Assembly (NCBI GenBank): GCA_020310875.1
Contig: CM035422.1
Location: 53,715,894-53,779,893, forward strand
Reading direction: 5' to 3'
DNA from: Ceratopteris richardii
Lineage: Eukaryota > Streptophyta > Polypodiopsida > Polypodiales > Pteridaceae
DNA length: 64,000 bases
Shown here: positions 1 through 11,772 of the stretch, in pieces
Position numbering within the stretch: the stretch's first letter is position 1
Layout of the letters: each line of letters begins with the position of its first letter
Made by a program: the position numbers and the translations under genes
Notes under the pieces: generated by a model
What the model was told of the DNA's origin: nothing
What the model saw: only the letters and a program-made list of their open reading frames with translations
Database searches by the model: none

Positions 1-123
1 AAGCAGCACAGCCTGTTTGGAGAAGAAAATTTTTGGAGAAACATCCTACATTACGGGTGCACTGGCAAACGACACCATATTTACTATAGGTAAATCCTTC
101 TTTTTGTCCAACACCTCATAGAA

Positions 124-212
124 GAGAGGCCAGAGAATTTTTGGAAATGCAAAAGAATGGTGCTATCAATAAACAGAGAGGCCAGAGAATTTTTGGAAAT
201 GCAAAAGAATGG
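124..212. repeat. 52-bp tandem duplication
   Basis: The segment beginning AGAGGCCAGAGAATTTTTGG recurs after 52 bases with almost no change (about 124-159 and 176-212). It is a recent local duplication overlapping the start of the 209-codon ORF. Confidence 0.85.
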
Positions 213-770
213 CTAAACTATCCACTACTTCCAAGTCCACCACATAACTATCTACCAACGGAGGATTATATGGTAAAGACCATCGAATTTTGGCTGCACA
301 GTTATGCAACAGTCCTAGATTTAACTATCAAAATGACAAATAAAATACTCAGTATGATACTTACAGTATTGAAGGTCTTCAAACATGCAGCATATACATT
401 TTTGAACTTCATTGGTATTAATCAGGGAACAGACATTCACATGCAGACGTTCGAAGAAGCCTTTTTCACAGGGTTTTTTGAAATCGATTCAGAGATCTTT
501 TTAAAGATGTCATCCAACCTGAATGCCAAATTAGTGGTATATGAACGGAGCTTCTTCACCGACCACAGAGAGCCACCTAATGATGGCGTAAAAGCTGAAC
601 AGTGGAAGCAGCTAATGATACGTGAAGCCAATCTGCTTAATGAAACAGAGCAAAAAGTGTATAGAACATACTCCCCTCGACTCTCAAAGCCTGTCGGGGA
701 CGATAGAGTTCAGGAGGGGGGCAGTGTTGAGGAAGAATCAAGCAAAAAGAAGAAAAGAAGAAGACAATGA
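141..770 (+). CDS. Hypothetical ORF of 209 codons, unrecognised
   Basis: An uninterrupted ATG-started frame that I do not recognise. The first ~25 residues come from a 52-bp tandem duplication that repeats the peptide RGQRIFGNAKEW-like stretch, so the true start may be the later part of the frame. Residues ~50-95 are hydrophobic (ILSMILTVLKVFKHAAYTFLNFIG) and could be a membrane segment or a buried helix. The middle has an acidic/aromatic stretch (FEEAFFTGFFEIDSEIF). The C-terminus is strongly basic (KKKKRRRQ), like a nuclear localisation signal. There are no zinc-knuckle, protease, integrase or RT motifs, so nothing ties it to a retroelement. The neighbourhood is repetitive. It may be a host gene exon, a transposon accessory ORF or a chance frame; the length in AT-rich DNA argues mildly for real coding. 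Confidence 0.3.
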   Translation: MEMQKNGAINKQRGQRIFGNAKEWLNYPLLPSPPHNYLPTEDYMVKTIEFWLHSYATVLDLTIKMTNKILSMILTVLKVFKHAAYTFLNFIGINQGTDIHMQTFEEAFFTGFFEIDSEIFLKMSSNLNAKLVVYERSFFTDHREPPNDGVKAEQWKQLMIREANLLNETEQKVYRTYSPRLSKPVGDDRVQEGGSVEEESSKKKKRRRQ

Positions 771-2319
771 AAGAAGCTTTACTGAAAAGATCATATCCAA
801 AGATACATCTTTGCAAGAAGCCCTGCAGAGGCGCAACACCCATCTCTACACAGAGCCCCGTAGGGGCACGCATCAAGGAAAAGCACGTAAGTGGAAGGAG
901 GGACCAGGGGAAAGCATATTTGAAGAAGTGCAAGAAGATATTTGGTAGGTAATAATCCTTCCGTTGATAGCGTGTGGTGAAAAGAAAGTAAATAGGCTCA
1001 AAACAATACAACAGGGTCAAATGTGTGCAACCAGGACAAATCAGAGGACCACAAGCAAGACAGAGGTCACTGGTGGCGTGCGTGGCAATGCAACTGAATG
1101 CAGCAACCCAAATTTGTGATGTACGGGATATCAAGGGGAAAACAGAAGCAAAGGACTTACATTGGATAAAATAACAAATTCTCTGACAGTCCTTACCGCT
1201 TCTTGGACCACTAGGTGTGTGTATTCAGGCCTCTTAAACAAACTAAAGACAAGAAGTAAAGCCTGTCAAGGGACGACAGAGACAAAGAGGGGAAGAGCAT
1301 TGCAGAGCAAAGAGAGCACAAGGCAGAGAAAAAGAAGGGCCCCAAAATTTTTTCGATTTGGACACCCTATTTTTGTACTAAAATCATTCTTGTAATATAT
1401 TTTCCGTTGTAAAGGCACTAGAGGAGTCCTCTAGATGCATCCCCACTGAAGATTAGTAGCTTACCCATGTAAATTAGTAGGAAATTAGCCTTTTAGTGAA
1501 TAAAGTGCCGGTCTCTTGTGTGAAAGGACCATTTTTAGGGCACAAGTATATAAGTCAATTTGTGACTCTTTGTAAAGACTTTTGGCCATTGTGAGAATCA
1601 AGAGCATAGAAACTCGAATTTGTGTCTTCTCCTCTCTGTATCTTCTTCTTTGTGAGCTTGTATGCTTGTGTATTGCTTGCAAAGAGTGTTAGGAAGTGTT
1701 GGCTATCCATGAAAGCTTTTGTTTGTTGTGGTTAAGGTGTGTGTGAAGTGTAAGAAGTGCTGAAGTGTAGGAAGTTTATTCCCGCGACTCAGTATTTTGC
1801 TCATAACTTGATGTAGGAGTGTCAGAATTGAGTGAAAATATCGCCATTGGATGCGTCTTCTCGAGAGCTTTGAAATGCATATGCTATTCGCTATATTTGG
1901 GTTTGGAATTGAGAGAAAAATGCAATTTACTGTTGGCTGCTGTTTCAAGTATCGTGACACCATGACTGACAGTTGAAGCTTGTTTGCATTAGTCTTAGCC
2001 TTGTTTGCACTCTTTGAGTAACTCATTTGCATTGATCGTCATTTGAATGCATGTCTTCATACACTCGGCTAGGTTTTGATACTCATCGGATTGATAATGA
2101 AAGCGTGAATCCCCACTATATGCACTTGAGGGGGATTGAGGTATAGTCTCTTTCTCCATAAGTCCCTAAGTTGGTTCTTAGGTACACAAGAGAGATGATA
2201 TTGGGGAGGCAAAAACTATGCCAAAATTGCTAGTGTAGACTTTGTGTGATAGCAAATTATATGCACCTTTATCATATCATACTTGGGCTCTCATAGTGCC
2301 TCTTTTGCATAACACTGCT
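771..2319. other. No recognisable gene; one TATA-like promoter signal
   Basis: No frame here resembles a known protein. A TATATAAG box lies at 1547-1554. It is followed by a transcript-leader-like sequence rich in CTTCT/CTCTC, of the kind seen around the start site in plant LTRs, but I could not find matching repeat ends, so I do not call an LTR. The stretch 1703-2032 has an open frame on the minus strand without recognisable content. Confidence 0.4.
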
Positions 2320-4200
2320 ATGCTATGGCTGCCTCTAGTCTCTGTGATGAGAATGAGCGGATTTTGTTTGATGAAGCACAAAATTCAGAAAATTGGATGG
2401 CTGCTATGCAATCTGAATATAATGTTATCATGAAAAATGGTACCTAGTCTTTATGTGACTTGCCTCCTGGCAAGAAGGCCATTGGGACTAAGTGGGTATA
2501 CAAGCTTAAGCATAAGCTTGATGGAATAGTTGACGGGTATAAGGCTAGGCTTGTTGCAAAGAGTTATGTTTAGGAAAGAGCCATTGATTTTGATGAGATC
2601 TTTGCTCCTACTTGCCGAATGACTAGTGTTCATAGCATCTGTGCACTCAACTCATCATGGTTCGAATGTACATCAGTTGGACATTAAAAATTCATTTCTA
2701 AATGGTGATTTGCATGAAGAAGTGTATGTTTTTCAACCTAGTGGCTTTGTACAGAAAGGCCATGAAAACCAGATGTGCAGGTTAAAGAAGGCATTATATG
2801 GTTTAAAGCAAGAACCACGTGCTTGGTATGAAAAGATACATGCCTATCTCTATGCACATGTTTTTGAGAACAGTCCAACTGAAAGCACCTTATATGTTAA
2901 GTGTGCTAATTATGTGCTTTTGATCATTGTTGTGTATGTTCATAACATGCTGCTTGTTGGTCCTCATGAGAAGCATATTTCTGATTTTAAGGCTGATCTT
3001 CATGCCTCATTTGAGATGTCAAATTTGGGGGCATTTGCATCATTATTTGGGCATCCAATTTATGCAAGTTGATGGCAGAATAGCTCTATGTCAAAAGAAA
3101 TATATTGGCAATTATTTCAATGTTTTGGCCTTGAAGACTTCAAATGTATTGCGAGTCCTACATCGAGAGGCTTACGATTGAGTCTTTATGATGCTGGAGA
3201 TGCATTTGATGTTGTTCTCTATTAGTAGGATGTTGGATGCTTGACTTACTCATGCATTACTCGGCCAAATATTCAGTTTTCTATCTCACAGATGAGTAGG
3301 TTTATGCATTGCGGAGGTGGTGTCAAGCATTGGCAGGCGATTAAGTACATCTTTGGCTACTTGAATGGTACCCAGCTACTTGGATTGTTTTATTCCAAAG
3401 GGGGATCACTACCGCCATATTTACATGCTTTTTCTGACTCTAAATGGGCTAGTTGCTATGACCAGTGGTTTTTGCTTCATGCTTGGTAGTTCATGCATGT
3501 CTTGGTTGAGCAAGAAGAATCCTATTGTGGCCAGTTCCACTTGTGAGGTTGAGTATAAGGTAGCTTTCATAGCGACTATCGAGTGTGTGTGGCTCGAGCG
3601 GATTATGGCTGACTTGGATGTTGGTCAGTCTTCTACCACCACCATCTTTAATCACAGTTAGAGCGCATTGGTAGTTGCAAAAAACCCTATGTTCCATGCT
3701 CGCACTAAGCACATTGAGGTACATTATCATTATGTCAAGGAGACCTTCTCTGTTGGAGAGAGGAGATTGGCATATGTGCCAATGCAAGAGAACATTGCAG
3801 ACCACTTCATGAAGGCTCTACCTAGGGAGAATTCTGAAGCTTTCTACAAAGCTTTGGGCTTACCTCCTTTTGTGGATTGATTCCACATAGCTTGGCACTT
3901 CCTTATACATGAGTGTCAGCTCCTTGTTCACTGCATCACTCCCAAGCGGGATTTGTTGATATATTCAGGTAGTGATGTGTGTGAACACACTAGGAATACC
4001 AGGGCACTTTTTCCCTCTTAAGGAGGTTTTTCTCCCTGACTTGTATATACACCTATTGCCCTAATGGGTTACTTATCTTTGTACATTATAGTAGTGATAC
4101 ATTCAGTATTGTGTGTTGTGCTTCAAGATTCTTCTTCTTCCTTGTGTTGTTCGTGTAAGAATCAATGTTGAGTCAGATAACCACAAGAGTTTTTGACTCA
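2320..4200 (+). mobile_element. Fossil Ty1/copia element J: partial pol plus 3' LTR
   Basis: Plus-strand copia remains. Reverse transcriptase is at about 2400-3080 ([33 protein letters not shown] and a degenerate YVHNM version of the catalytic YVDD). RNase H is at about 3240-3880 (SDSKWAS, WLSKKNPIVASSTCEVEYK, the FHARTKHIEVHYHYVKE tail). A polypurine-like stretch at about 3945-3953 precedes an LTR starting TGTTGATATATTCAGG. Gag, protease and integrase are not present in the window. The element is broken in several places and the catalytic motif is decayed, so it looks old. Its LTR tail is included in the segmental duplication that begins at 4063. Confidence 0.85.
3954..4200 (+). repeat. 3' LTR of copia fossil J
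   Basis: Starts TGTTGATATA directly after the RNase H tail and a purine tract. A TATATACACC box lies near 4043. The exact right end is uncertain (about 4180-4202, near GACTCACA). The part from 4063 onward also occurs at 17940, which shows that the second site is a copy cut inside this LTR. Confidence 0.6.
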
Positions 4201-5559
4201 CAAAAAAAAATTATTTTTCTTTATTGTTTTAATACAAAAAGATTAAATATTTTAATAAGAGCTTATACCTTGTTCTTTGTATGACACTATAAGTTTGCAA
4301 AAAACAATGTAACTCTTATGAGAAATGACTCTAAGCATCTTCTTTTATAAAAACAATATTCGATCGAACATTTCTTTATAGAAAAATTATTTGATCGATA
4401 GTTTTTTTATCAAAATAGTTTTTTATTGAAAAGTTTTCTATCAAAAGCACTTTCGATCAAAAAGGCATTGAATTTCCGTGCAAAAAATATTCACTATTGT
4501 CCGAATCAACTGACATGGCACTTAATAATTTGGTCAAATAATAATAGTTGAATAATTATTCACGAGTAAATGAATTCTCGAATAATGAATAATGCAACCT
4601 AGGTAGATATGGCTACACAAAGTGTAGTAAAATTACTTGAGCAAGTAGTGGGCTAGCTAAGAAAGGTATGTACTGGATTATTCAAATCCTATGCGAGCTT
4701 ACACACGTGGGATCATATGAATTCAAATTACAATGTGTGTGTATATATCAACTTGAAAAGACTCCCTAGATGATAGGAGCTCTTTTCCAGTATTATAGGC
4801 TTTACTAAAACTAAGTGTGATAGGTGAACTTTGACTATCTAGAGGAGGATTTCAAATTCAAATCTGAATACGATTCTCTGTTCTTCACTTCTTGCTTCAT
4901 ATTACTCCAATCTGCATCCATTCAAACGGTCCATAAAATCCTAAGGTTGGAGCTTGAATCTCAACATAAACTACCTAAGAATGTAACCAATCAAACCACC
5001 ATGGCAAGATAGAGCATGTCTCCACCCATACAACTCCATTGAAATATTTATCTCTAGGCCAAGGAGGTGCATGTACTTGAGCTTGCTCAAGTTTCCAACC
5101 AAGTGTCTCTCATATGGACACTTTCCCAAGAACCTTCACATGCCTTCTAACTCCTCAAGGGCAATCACACACTATCTAATTCATATGAGGCTCCTTCTGT
5201 CATGTAAAACCCAAGGCGGTAGTTAGAGAAGCTTCTTCCAAGACTAAGGTTCCCACACCTTAGGATAAATAAGACATAAGATTCAAAACCATTCATTTGG
5301 AATAAATAAATAAACCAAATGTTAAACCAAGGCAAATATACATCACATTTAGCCTTCTCAATTCATGAATAAATAAACCAAGGGTTCCATCGAAAGGTTT
5401 GGATCCCATATGCATAAATAAACCAAGGGTTCCATCGAAAGGTTTAGGCATGTTCCAAGGGTAACTTAAATGTTAAACCAAGGCAAATATACATCACATT
5501 TAGCCTTCTCAATTCATGAATTATACAACATTTAGTAAGATGGCTTTTGCTCCTCATGG

Positions 5560-6060
5560 AATATTATTTTGATGTAGCTGTGAAGAAGGGTAAAATCCAT
5601 GTGCTAGTGGACAATCTCTCTTGACTTACTAATGGAGAGGCAGCTGGTGGCATCAATGCTGATATTCAAGATTCTTATTTATTCAAAGTGGAAGTAATTC
5701 CAAAGTGGGCAAAGAACCTAGTGCATGTTCTCACTTATGGATCAAGTCATCCAAGTATTTATGTGTCACATGAAAGATTTAGAGAAGCACAAGAATCCCA
5801 ACTCAATGAGGGTCTCTTATACCATGGAGATAACAAAGGCATACTTAGTGTTATGTGGATGAGGGATAACATGAAGCACTCATTGATAGAGCCCACAAAC
5901 ATGTCTAAGGATTCCATTAGTCGAGTTCTTGTACATTCTAAACACAAAAGAGAGATAGATTTCATTGACGACACATGGAAAAGATGTATTTCACTATATA
6001 CAAAAATTCTTAAGTATAAGCTTCAACATTCCAATGAGCATGGGACATTATATTATATAC
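5560..6060 (+). pseudogene. Gypsy-type pol remnant (RNase H end to integrase N-terminal linker)
   Basis: The plus strand reads KKGKIHVLVDNLS, then TNGEAAGGINAD and LFKVEVIPKWAKNLVHVL. This order resembles plant Ty3/gypsy polyproteins, where the RNase H end (h.VLADxLSR) is followed by a variable linker before the integrase zinc finger. The rest (HERFREAQESQLNEGLLYHGDN) fits the linker and the start of the 'GxLYxxG' stretch. The fragment is short, broken and old, and the same fossil is present in duplication copy 2. The family call rests on motif memory, not a search. Confidence 0.45.
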
Positions 6061-6624
6061 AAGATTTTGTATTATATTCCATCTTTTTTTCTTGTGTATA
6101 ATTTCGATCATCTTTTAGTTCAGTTTCTTAGTGCAGCTATATATCAATGAACCTCTTGCCATACTTCTGGTCTTGGGGACCCCAAAAATTTTGCAGATTA
6201 TTTGCAGTATCAATTTAATGATTCTGTTGCAAAATAGCTAAAATATCTAATACCTCTGAATTGACACTCCAAGACATCTTTGAGGGAACATATAAGCTGC
6301 CTGCTTTAAAACTTCAACTGAAACATAACTCATACACATATGAGTCACAATATATAATCTTTCTTTCTCTCAATGCAATTCTTTGTCAAAACCTACTAAA
6401 ACATGACCAAGTATAATGCAAAACAAGAAACTGCTTTTCTTTCTCTCAATGCAATTCTTTGTCAAAACCTACTAAAACATCACCAAGTATAATGCAAAAC
6501 AAGAAACTGCTTCTTCTTTAAACTATCTTCTTCACAAGATGTTCTCGTAGACTTGTCTTTGGATGTAGAGGATAAAAGTAGGAAAATTATATGGAAAATA
6601 TAAGAGAAAAGAAAGAAGTCTTAC

Positions 6625-6781
6625 TTTCCCTTTGGAATTATTGGACTTTCTTCTTTTGCAGCTTTCTTCCACCTGATGATGTTAACATCTTCAAACTTCT
6701 CTTCCATACCTTTTGTTCTCTTCATCTTGAAGTAGCAAGCACTCTTAACTTCTTCAAATGAATTTTTCTTTTCCTCTAGTG
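6625..6781 (-). other. Exon-like block (52 codons) in duplication copy 1
   Basis: On the minus strand a frame bounded by an acceptor-like TTACTCTTAG and a donor-like GTAAGACTTC encodes a lysine/glutamate-rich stretch (FEEVKSACYFKMKRTKGMEEKFEDVN, then IIRWKK). The same exon-like frame is open in copy 2 (21089-21245) with only two residue differences near its end, despite the ~4% divergence of the surrounding DNA. I do not recognise the protein. It may be an exon of a captured or duplicated host gene; chance is possible because it is short. Confidence 0.3.
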
Positions 6782-6846
6782 CTAAGAGTAAGCGACAAAA
6801 CAAATATGGTATACAAATGGAAGTGAATATAGAAGATAGAACATGC

Positions 6847-7491
6847 TTCTACCATCTCCTGTCTATATCTTCATATATTGAATACTGAATTACCTCTCTA
6901 GGTACAAAATTTGATCAACAAAACTTTCAACCCTATGTTGGTTGAAAACAAAACTGATCTAATCTCAAAATTTTTCTTAGATGAGATTTCTTGCCATGAA
7001 AGAGAACTTCTATCAAAATTGTCAAGAACAACCTCTAGATACCTATTTTGATGTAGCTAATGCTTTTACTTTCAAAATAATGAAAGTGTTTTAAAGTACT
7101 TCTTGAATCCATCAATTCTCTTCATAACTGCTCCCTCTAAGATATGACCTGCAAATGACAATTTGATAGTAGAAACTAATACATGTTATTTGATATTGAT
7201 ATGGTTCCTTCATCTTCTCCAAACCATTGTTTTTCCTTGAATTTGAAGTAACCTTCTCTTCATCAAGTCTTGGTCTTCATGCAATACTTTTGTAAAGTAT
7301 CTTTACTCTTCAAAAGTATTTGGCTACTAACAGATCATCAGCTTCATACTCCACATTGATAAATAAACATGTGACAGAATTGTCTAGTTCTCAAATCTTT
7401 ACTCATCTAGATGAAGTGTGTATGTCATATGTCAAATTTTAGAAGATGCTCTGAAACCATATGTTGGTAACATGGATGCTTTGATACCAAA
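6847..7491. other. AT-rich DNA, likely decayed leader of the LTR at 7492
   Basis: No coding similarity seen. At its right edge, on the minus strand, GGTATCAAAGC and then GGTTTCAGAGC resemble initiator-Met primer sites next to an LTR end, so this stretch is probably the start of a minus-strand copia body. No gag domain is visible. Confidence 0.35.
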
Positions 7492-8907
7492 TGTTGGAAA
7501 TTAGGTAGGCACATAACTAATTCCACAGGTCCCATAAGTTTCCATGATCTACAACACAGATTCCAGTATCTTCCAAATTTACAAACATGAACATAGAACA
7601 CTTAATCATTCAATGATGAGACAAAGATAGAGAAAGATTAGACAACATGTTCAAAGTGTTACATAAGCTAGTCCTTACACCATCATATATAAAAATGTCA
7701 ATTTACAATGTGGGAGTTAAAATCTCAACCACTCTATGTGAACAAAAATAGATGGAAGAGTGTATGTACAGAATTTACAAGAATATTTAGATGTAGGGAC
7801 AGAAATCTAAATATGTATGAGATGTATGACATGATCGTTTGTAGAACAGTGTTTATGAGTGACAATTTGAAACTGATATTCAGCAAACCCTAATCTCAAT
7901 TTAGGCTATGGAAGACCCTAAATCAGATGTGTGTGTGATATGTCACGAACTTACAGAATTAGCATAGAATGCTAACATGTTGCTGATAAAAATCCTCATA
8001 CTCATGGAAACACCTTCTCTAACACCTGATCTGAATGCATGTAGCATGCATGTATTGATTCTCCTTTATGTATGCCAAATAGGACTCCTGTAGATATGGA
8101 TGCCACTGCCTCCATAAGCACCAAGTAGTACCTGTGTGCATAAAGAGAATATGTACCTGAATTGTTAACATAAGATGCAATCTTATGTTAAGCTCCATCC
8201 AATGTCTTTGAAGTACTCCATAATCTTCATGTAGAAGAGAATCTTCAAATACATCATGTAGATGGATGATCCAAACCACCAAGTTGCTGATAGGTAAGTC
8301 TTCTCCATAAGCAAGAGTGTGAGCACACTCTTCTTCAAGAAGAACTCCATGGCTGCTCCTCTCCATAGCTTCACAAAGTGCACTATGGCTGCCCCATCAG
8401 TGCTATAGCACCACCTCCTCAAATAGAGGCCTAAGCTAGTGTTAGCTTTCATTGGGATGTTCCAAATAGTGACTACAAGCCTCTTTATATAGGATCCATA
8501 AATTCTAGCCATCAAATAAAGCACATACATGATTTTTTGCAAAAAAACTTATCTGAAAATTTGATCGTTGGTTTTTAATAATTTTCATCGCTATTTTTTA
8601 ACTCATTTTCCTTTATTTAATTTAATTATTAAAAAATGATTTTGGCTTGCTTTCTCACGTCTGACGACGTGATGAATGAACTTAAGAGATTTTTATGACC
8701 TGCAAGTTGAGAGCTATCAAATGAGGTAAAACCCTAAATTAGGAGAACATTAGGGTTAGGGTTTTCTCTCAAATTTGATTTCTGATGACTGCATATCATA
8801 TACCATTAGAAAGCTCTCTTCAAGCTCTGCAAGGTAGCCTCATAGAAATTTTACCCAATTTTTGTGCCAAAAATGACTAAGTACCAAAATTAGGGTTTTT
8901 GCCCTAA
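7492..8907 (-). repeat. Copia-type LTR block (H), outer edge uncertain
   Basis: Minus-strand reading. The block ends CCAACA at 7492 and is followed by TTTGGTATCAAAGC, an initiator-Met-type primer site, which marks a 5' LTR end. Two possible starts exist: TGTTAGAGAAGG at 8025 (LTR 534 bp, TATATATG near 7690) or TGTTAGGGCAAAAACCC at 8907 (1.4 kb, TATATAAAG near 8490). The second also marks the exact point where the gag of the neighbouring fossil stops, so it may be one long LTR or two adjoining LTR pieces. Open frames at 8019-8542 on the minus strand carry no known domain. Confidence 0.5.
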
Positions 8908-9655
8908 CAGGATTTTGGACTAATTTGACATTGATTTCCAACAACTTGAGTGTTAAGTGTTTTTAGTAATCCATCATAATTTGCTGGAAGAACACATACA
9001 CATCTTTGAGCCAGCACTTTTGGTGTTATAACAACACCAATTGCAGCCAATTGATCTTGAAGATGTTTTATCTGTTTGATAAAATCTTCAGCCTTTTCAA
9101 AATCAGAATGCTTTTCATTTTCCAAATAATTTTCTAAATTCTGTATCCTAGTGTAGTTCTTGGTCTCATATTGAGAAGCCAATATTCAGCAAGCCTCATG
9201 TGGTTTAGTAGTATGTTGAACTAAAGTAAGCCTAAAATCACTTACACTATTCACAATTGCACATAATGCATTAGCATTGCGCCTCTTCCAATTTTGTAGA
9301 AGATGTGGATCTCGTTGAATCATCAATCTTGAATTTTCTCGATCTTCAACTAGTATAGGCTCTAGATCCAATCCCATTGGTCCCATGACAGTGTAAAGTA
9401 ATTCATAAGAGTCCAAAATTGAAGAAATTTTGAGCTTCCAAAGTGTATGGTTGGTTCCATCCAGTTTCCCTTCAGTGAATGCAGGTGGACAAATTCGAAT
9501 AGGTGCAGCATTAACTTTAGCTGAAGCACCAAGACCAGTGTTCGATGATGAAGCCGTCATGTAATCACTTGAATAATCTACTGATATTCTAGTCTGCTAG
9601 TAGGCTAAAATAGTGATACTTCTGAAGCTATTCGAACCTTATGCCTCTAATACCA
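8908..9655 (-). pseudogene. Fossil copia gag (element G)
   Basis: Minus-strand gag N-terminal half of a Ty1/copia element: PPAFTEGKLDGTNHTLWKLK at the start (the Y/W-x-W substrate-like motif of plant copia gag), then NSVSDFRLTLVQ, and KHLQDQLAAIGVVITPK with LPANYDGL later, matching the UBN2-type gag domain. A primer site (TGGTATTAGAGGC) lies between it and its LTR at 9656. It is broken about once and lacks everything downstream of gag, where the LTR block H adjoins it. Confidence 0.75.
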
Positions 9656-10370
9656 TGTAAGACAATAGTTATGCAATATAACAAAGGAGCAGTTGTAGAG
9701 AAGATAACGGATATAGGAGAATCTCAACAATTTTCCACTAACAACAAGTACAAAGGTGATGGCATTGTCCACCCGTGTGCTCTCAAAGTAGAGCTTAAAT
9801 GGTGATCTAGAGAGCTCTAGATAGGGAGATACAAGGTAGAGGTATGCTGGCTCAATTCGATGCCTCAGGTAGTGCAGAAGTCATGTATATATAGGATAAT
9901 GGGTTGCCTTTTGTGGATGACTATACATGGGTGGTAGAGTGTGGGAAGCCACCACCCGTGTAATTTCCATACATGGCTTAGGCCGGTTGAACCGACCTAG
10001 GAAATATGAATTATTTTTTACTTTGATAAGGAATATTCCATTGAATATTCCCTTTAACATCATGTTGGCCACTACCCCCAGACCCCCACCAAGGGGCCCG
10101 CTAGCCCCCTAGGACCCCTAGCCAGGGGGCCCGCTAGCCCCTTTGGACCCCCTAGCCCGGGTTACTCACCACTACCTGGGACCCCACAATTGGGGACCCT
10201 GGTAACTCCCTTTCCTTACAATACCTTACATGGTCCAATATGACCGTCATGCAACATGCAAGTTGGGATTCCCATCAATTGGGTAATGCACATTGGGCTT
10301 CTCCTCATAATGGGAGCCTTACAAAATGTGCATACAATCATGAGGGGTAGACATTGATCATATACTAACA
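9656..10370 (-). repeat. 5' LTR of copia fossil G (715 bp)
   Basis: Minus-strand LTR from TGTTAGTATATG (10370) to GTCTTACA (9656), directly followed by TGGTATTAGAGGC, an initiator-Met-like primer site. A TATATATAC promoter box lies near 9893. It contains an unusual GC-rich repeat patch. It sits inside the integrase region of another copia fossil (I). No 3' partner LTR is present in the window, so no LTR-based age can be given. Confidence 0.75.
10076..10148. repeat. GC-rich tandem/palindromic patch inside an LTR
   Basis: GGGGCCCGCTAGCCCC occurs twice, about 33 bases apart, with CCTAGGACCCCTAGCC between and related runs on either side. The core GGGCCCGCTAGCCC is nearly self-complementary. It stands out sharply from the ~65% AT surroundings and lies in the transcribed part of LTR G upstream of its TATA box. 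Confidence 0.8.
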
Positions 10371-11772
10371 CCTTCATCATCGCCCTAGTACATTCTACAA
10401 TATATCTATTCTTTCGTTCTGCTACACCATTTTGCTGTGGTATGTACCTACATGTGATTTGTCTCTTGATGCCATTCGACTACAAAGAATCTAAGAATCC
10501 ATGGAAGAATCATTCTCCCCCTCAATGTCGCCTTAAAGACTTAACATACATAACACATTCCTTATCTAAAATAGCTTTGAACTTCTTGAAATAATAAATG
10601 ACATATCATTTATGATTCATGCAATAAATCCAAGTTATCATTGTGCACTCATCAATGAAAGTTACCAAGTATCTATACTTCCAATTTAGTTTTCATTTGT
10701 TGCTCCCAAAACATATGTATGGACTAGATCAAGTGGATGATAGGTCACAAAATATATCTTCTTGAAAGGTAACCTAGTTTGCTTATGCAATTGAAAAGGT
10801 TCAAACACGTTCTTAAGGTTCTGATTATAGAGGTTTGGTAACTCTAGTTCTAACCTCTTCCTTTACATATCCTTCAATCTTTAAGTATTGATATGTGCAT
10901 ACCTTTTGTGCCATAGGTCCGATTCTACTACCTTCCTACTTCCATATGTGAAATAAGTAGTGTAGTTCACATTTGACTTCACAAAAATTTGAATAGCCTT
11001 CCCTCCTTCATGCCTTTGGCTATCACTCTTTAGCTCTCCTTGGGGTTTTCCACAAAGCATCCCTTCTATTTGTATTTGACTTGCAATCCTCTCTCAACCA
11101 TTTGGCCCATAGAAACAAGATCATTTGTGATTGTGGGAACATGAAGAACATCCTTGAAGGAATTAGCTTTGTGAGATCCATGCACCATAACATCACATAT
11201 GTTTGTGATAGCACGAGGGGTATCATCACATGTCTCCATATGCCCTTTGATTGATGGCACCTACATGTTTGAAAAGAAATCCATGTTGCAACTCATATAA
11301 TTGATGCATCCACTATCAATGTGCCATGTGAATTATCCTTGTCTCTTGTACTCACTCAGGTGCTCACAGTTAGCATACTTTCATTCTCATTTTAAGTAGA
11401 TGCATACTTACCTTTTCCTTTGTATGTTCAATTTTCCTTCTCTGTTTGATAGCAATCCCTTGTATAGTGGCCATACATGCTACATATGAAGCAACCTTCT
11501 GAGTTGTAGTTGTCTCTAGTATGATTGTGCCTTCCTCCTCTATATCTAAACTTGCCCCCTCCTCTCAGTGAAGAGAATTTGCTTCCTTGATCTTGATCTA
11601 GATCTCCATGTGATCCTCTCCCTTGCCTTTCTCTTCGTTTTGCCTTAATTCCTTCCTCTGCCTCTACCTTTACCTGCAAAGAATGCTTGGGCTTCATTGA
11701 TTTTCGCCTTAGAGACTCCAATGTTCATCTTCTTAGTGACCATCAAGGCCAACAATTTCTCAAAGTTGCAAA
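10371..11772 (-). mobile_element. Fossil copia fragment I: gag end, protease and integrase start
   Basis: Minus-strand remains in order from high to low coordinates: a gag C-terminal basic region with one zinc knuckle (CFICSMYGHYTRDC, CX2CX4HX4C, near 11460); a protease-to-pre-integrase stretch (FKDVLHVPTITNDLVSMGQM near 11100); and a decayed integrase core near 10400-10560. The element is broken in many places and incomplete at both ends. A1 is inserted in its gag (flank GCAAA at 11768) and G in its integrase, so it is older than both. Confidence 0.75.

Larger units (their letters stand above)
4063..6846. repeat. Segmental duplication, copy 1 (partner 17940-21312)
   Basis: From ATGGGTTACTTATC to GAAGATAGAACATGCT this 2.8-kb block matches the block at 17940-21312 in the same orientation, about 96% by eye. 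Copy 1 begins inside the LTR of fossil J and continues it to the left, whereas copy 2 has only the LTR tail, so copy 1 holds the ancestral left junction. About 0.67 kb present in copy 2 (roughly 19841-20511) is absent here. Copy 1 has a local duplication at about 5302-5440 (the ATAAATAAACCAAGGGTTCC segment repeated). Contents are an LTR tail, AT-rich DNA, a gypsy remnant and an exon-like block. No intact gene is evident. Confidence 0.9.

Noticed and set aside
8019-8542. Minus-strand open frames of 115-119 codons
   Set aside because: They lie in an LTR-like block with a TATA box and show no known domain; two frames overlap without either looking coding.
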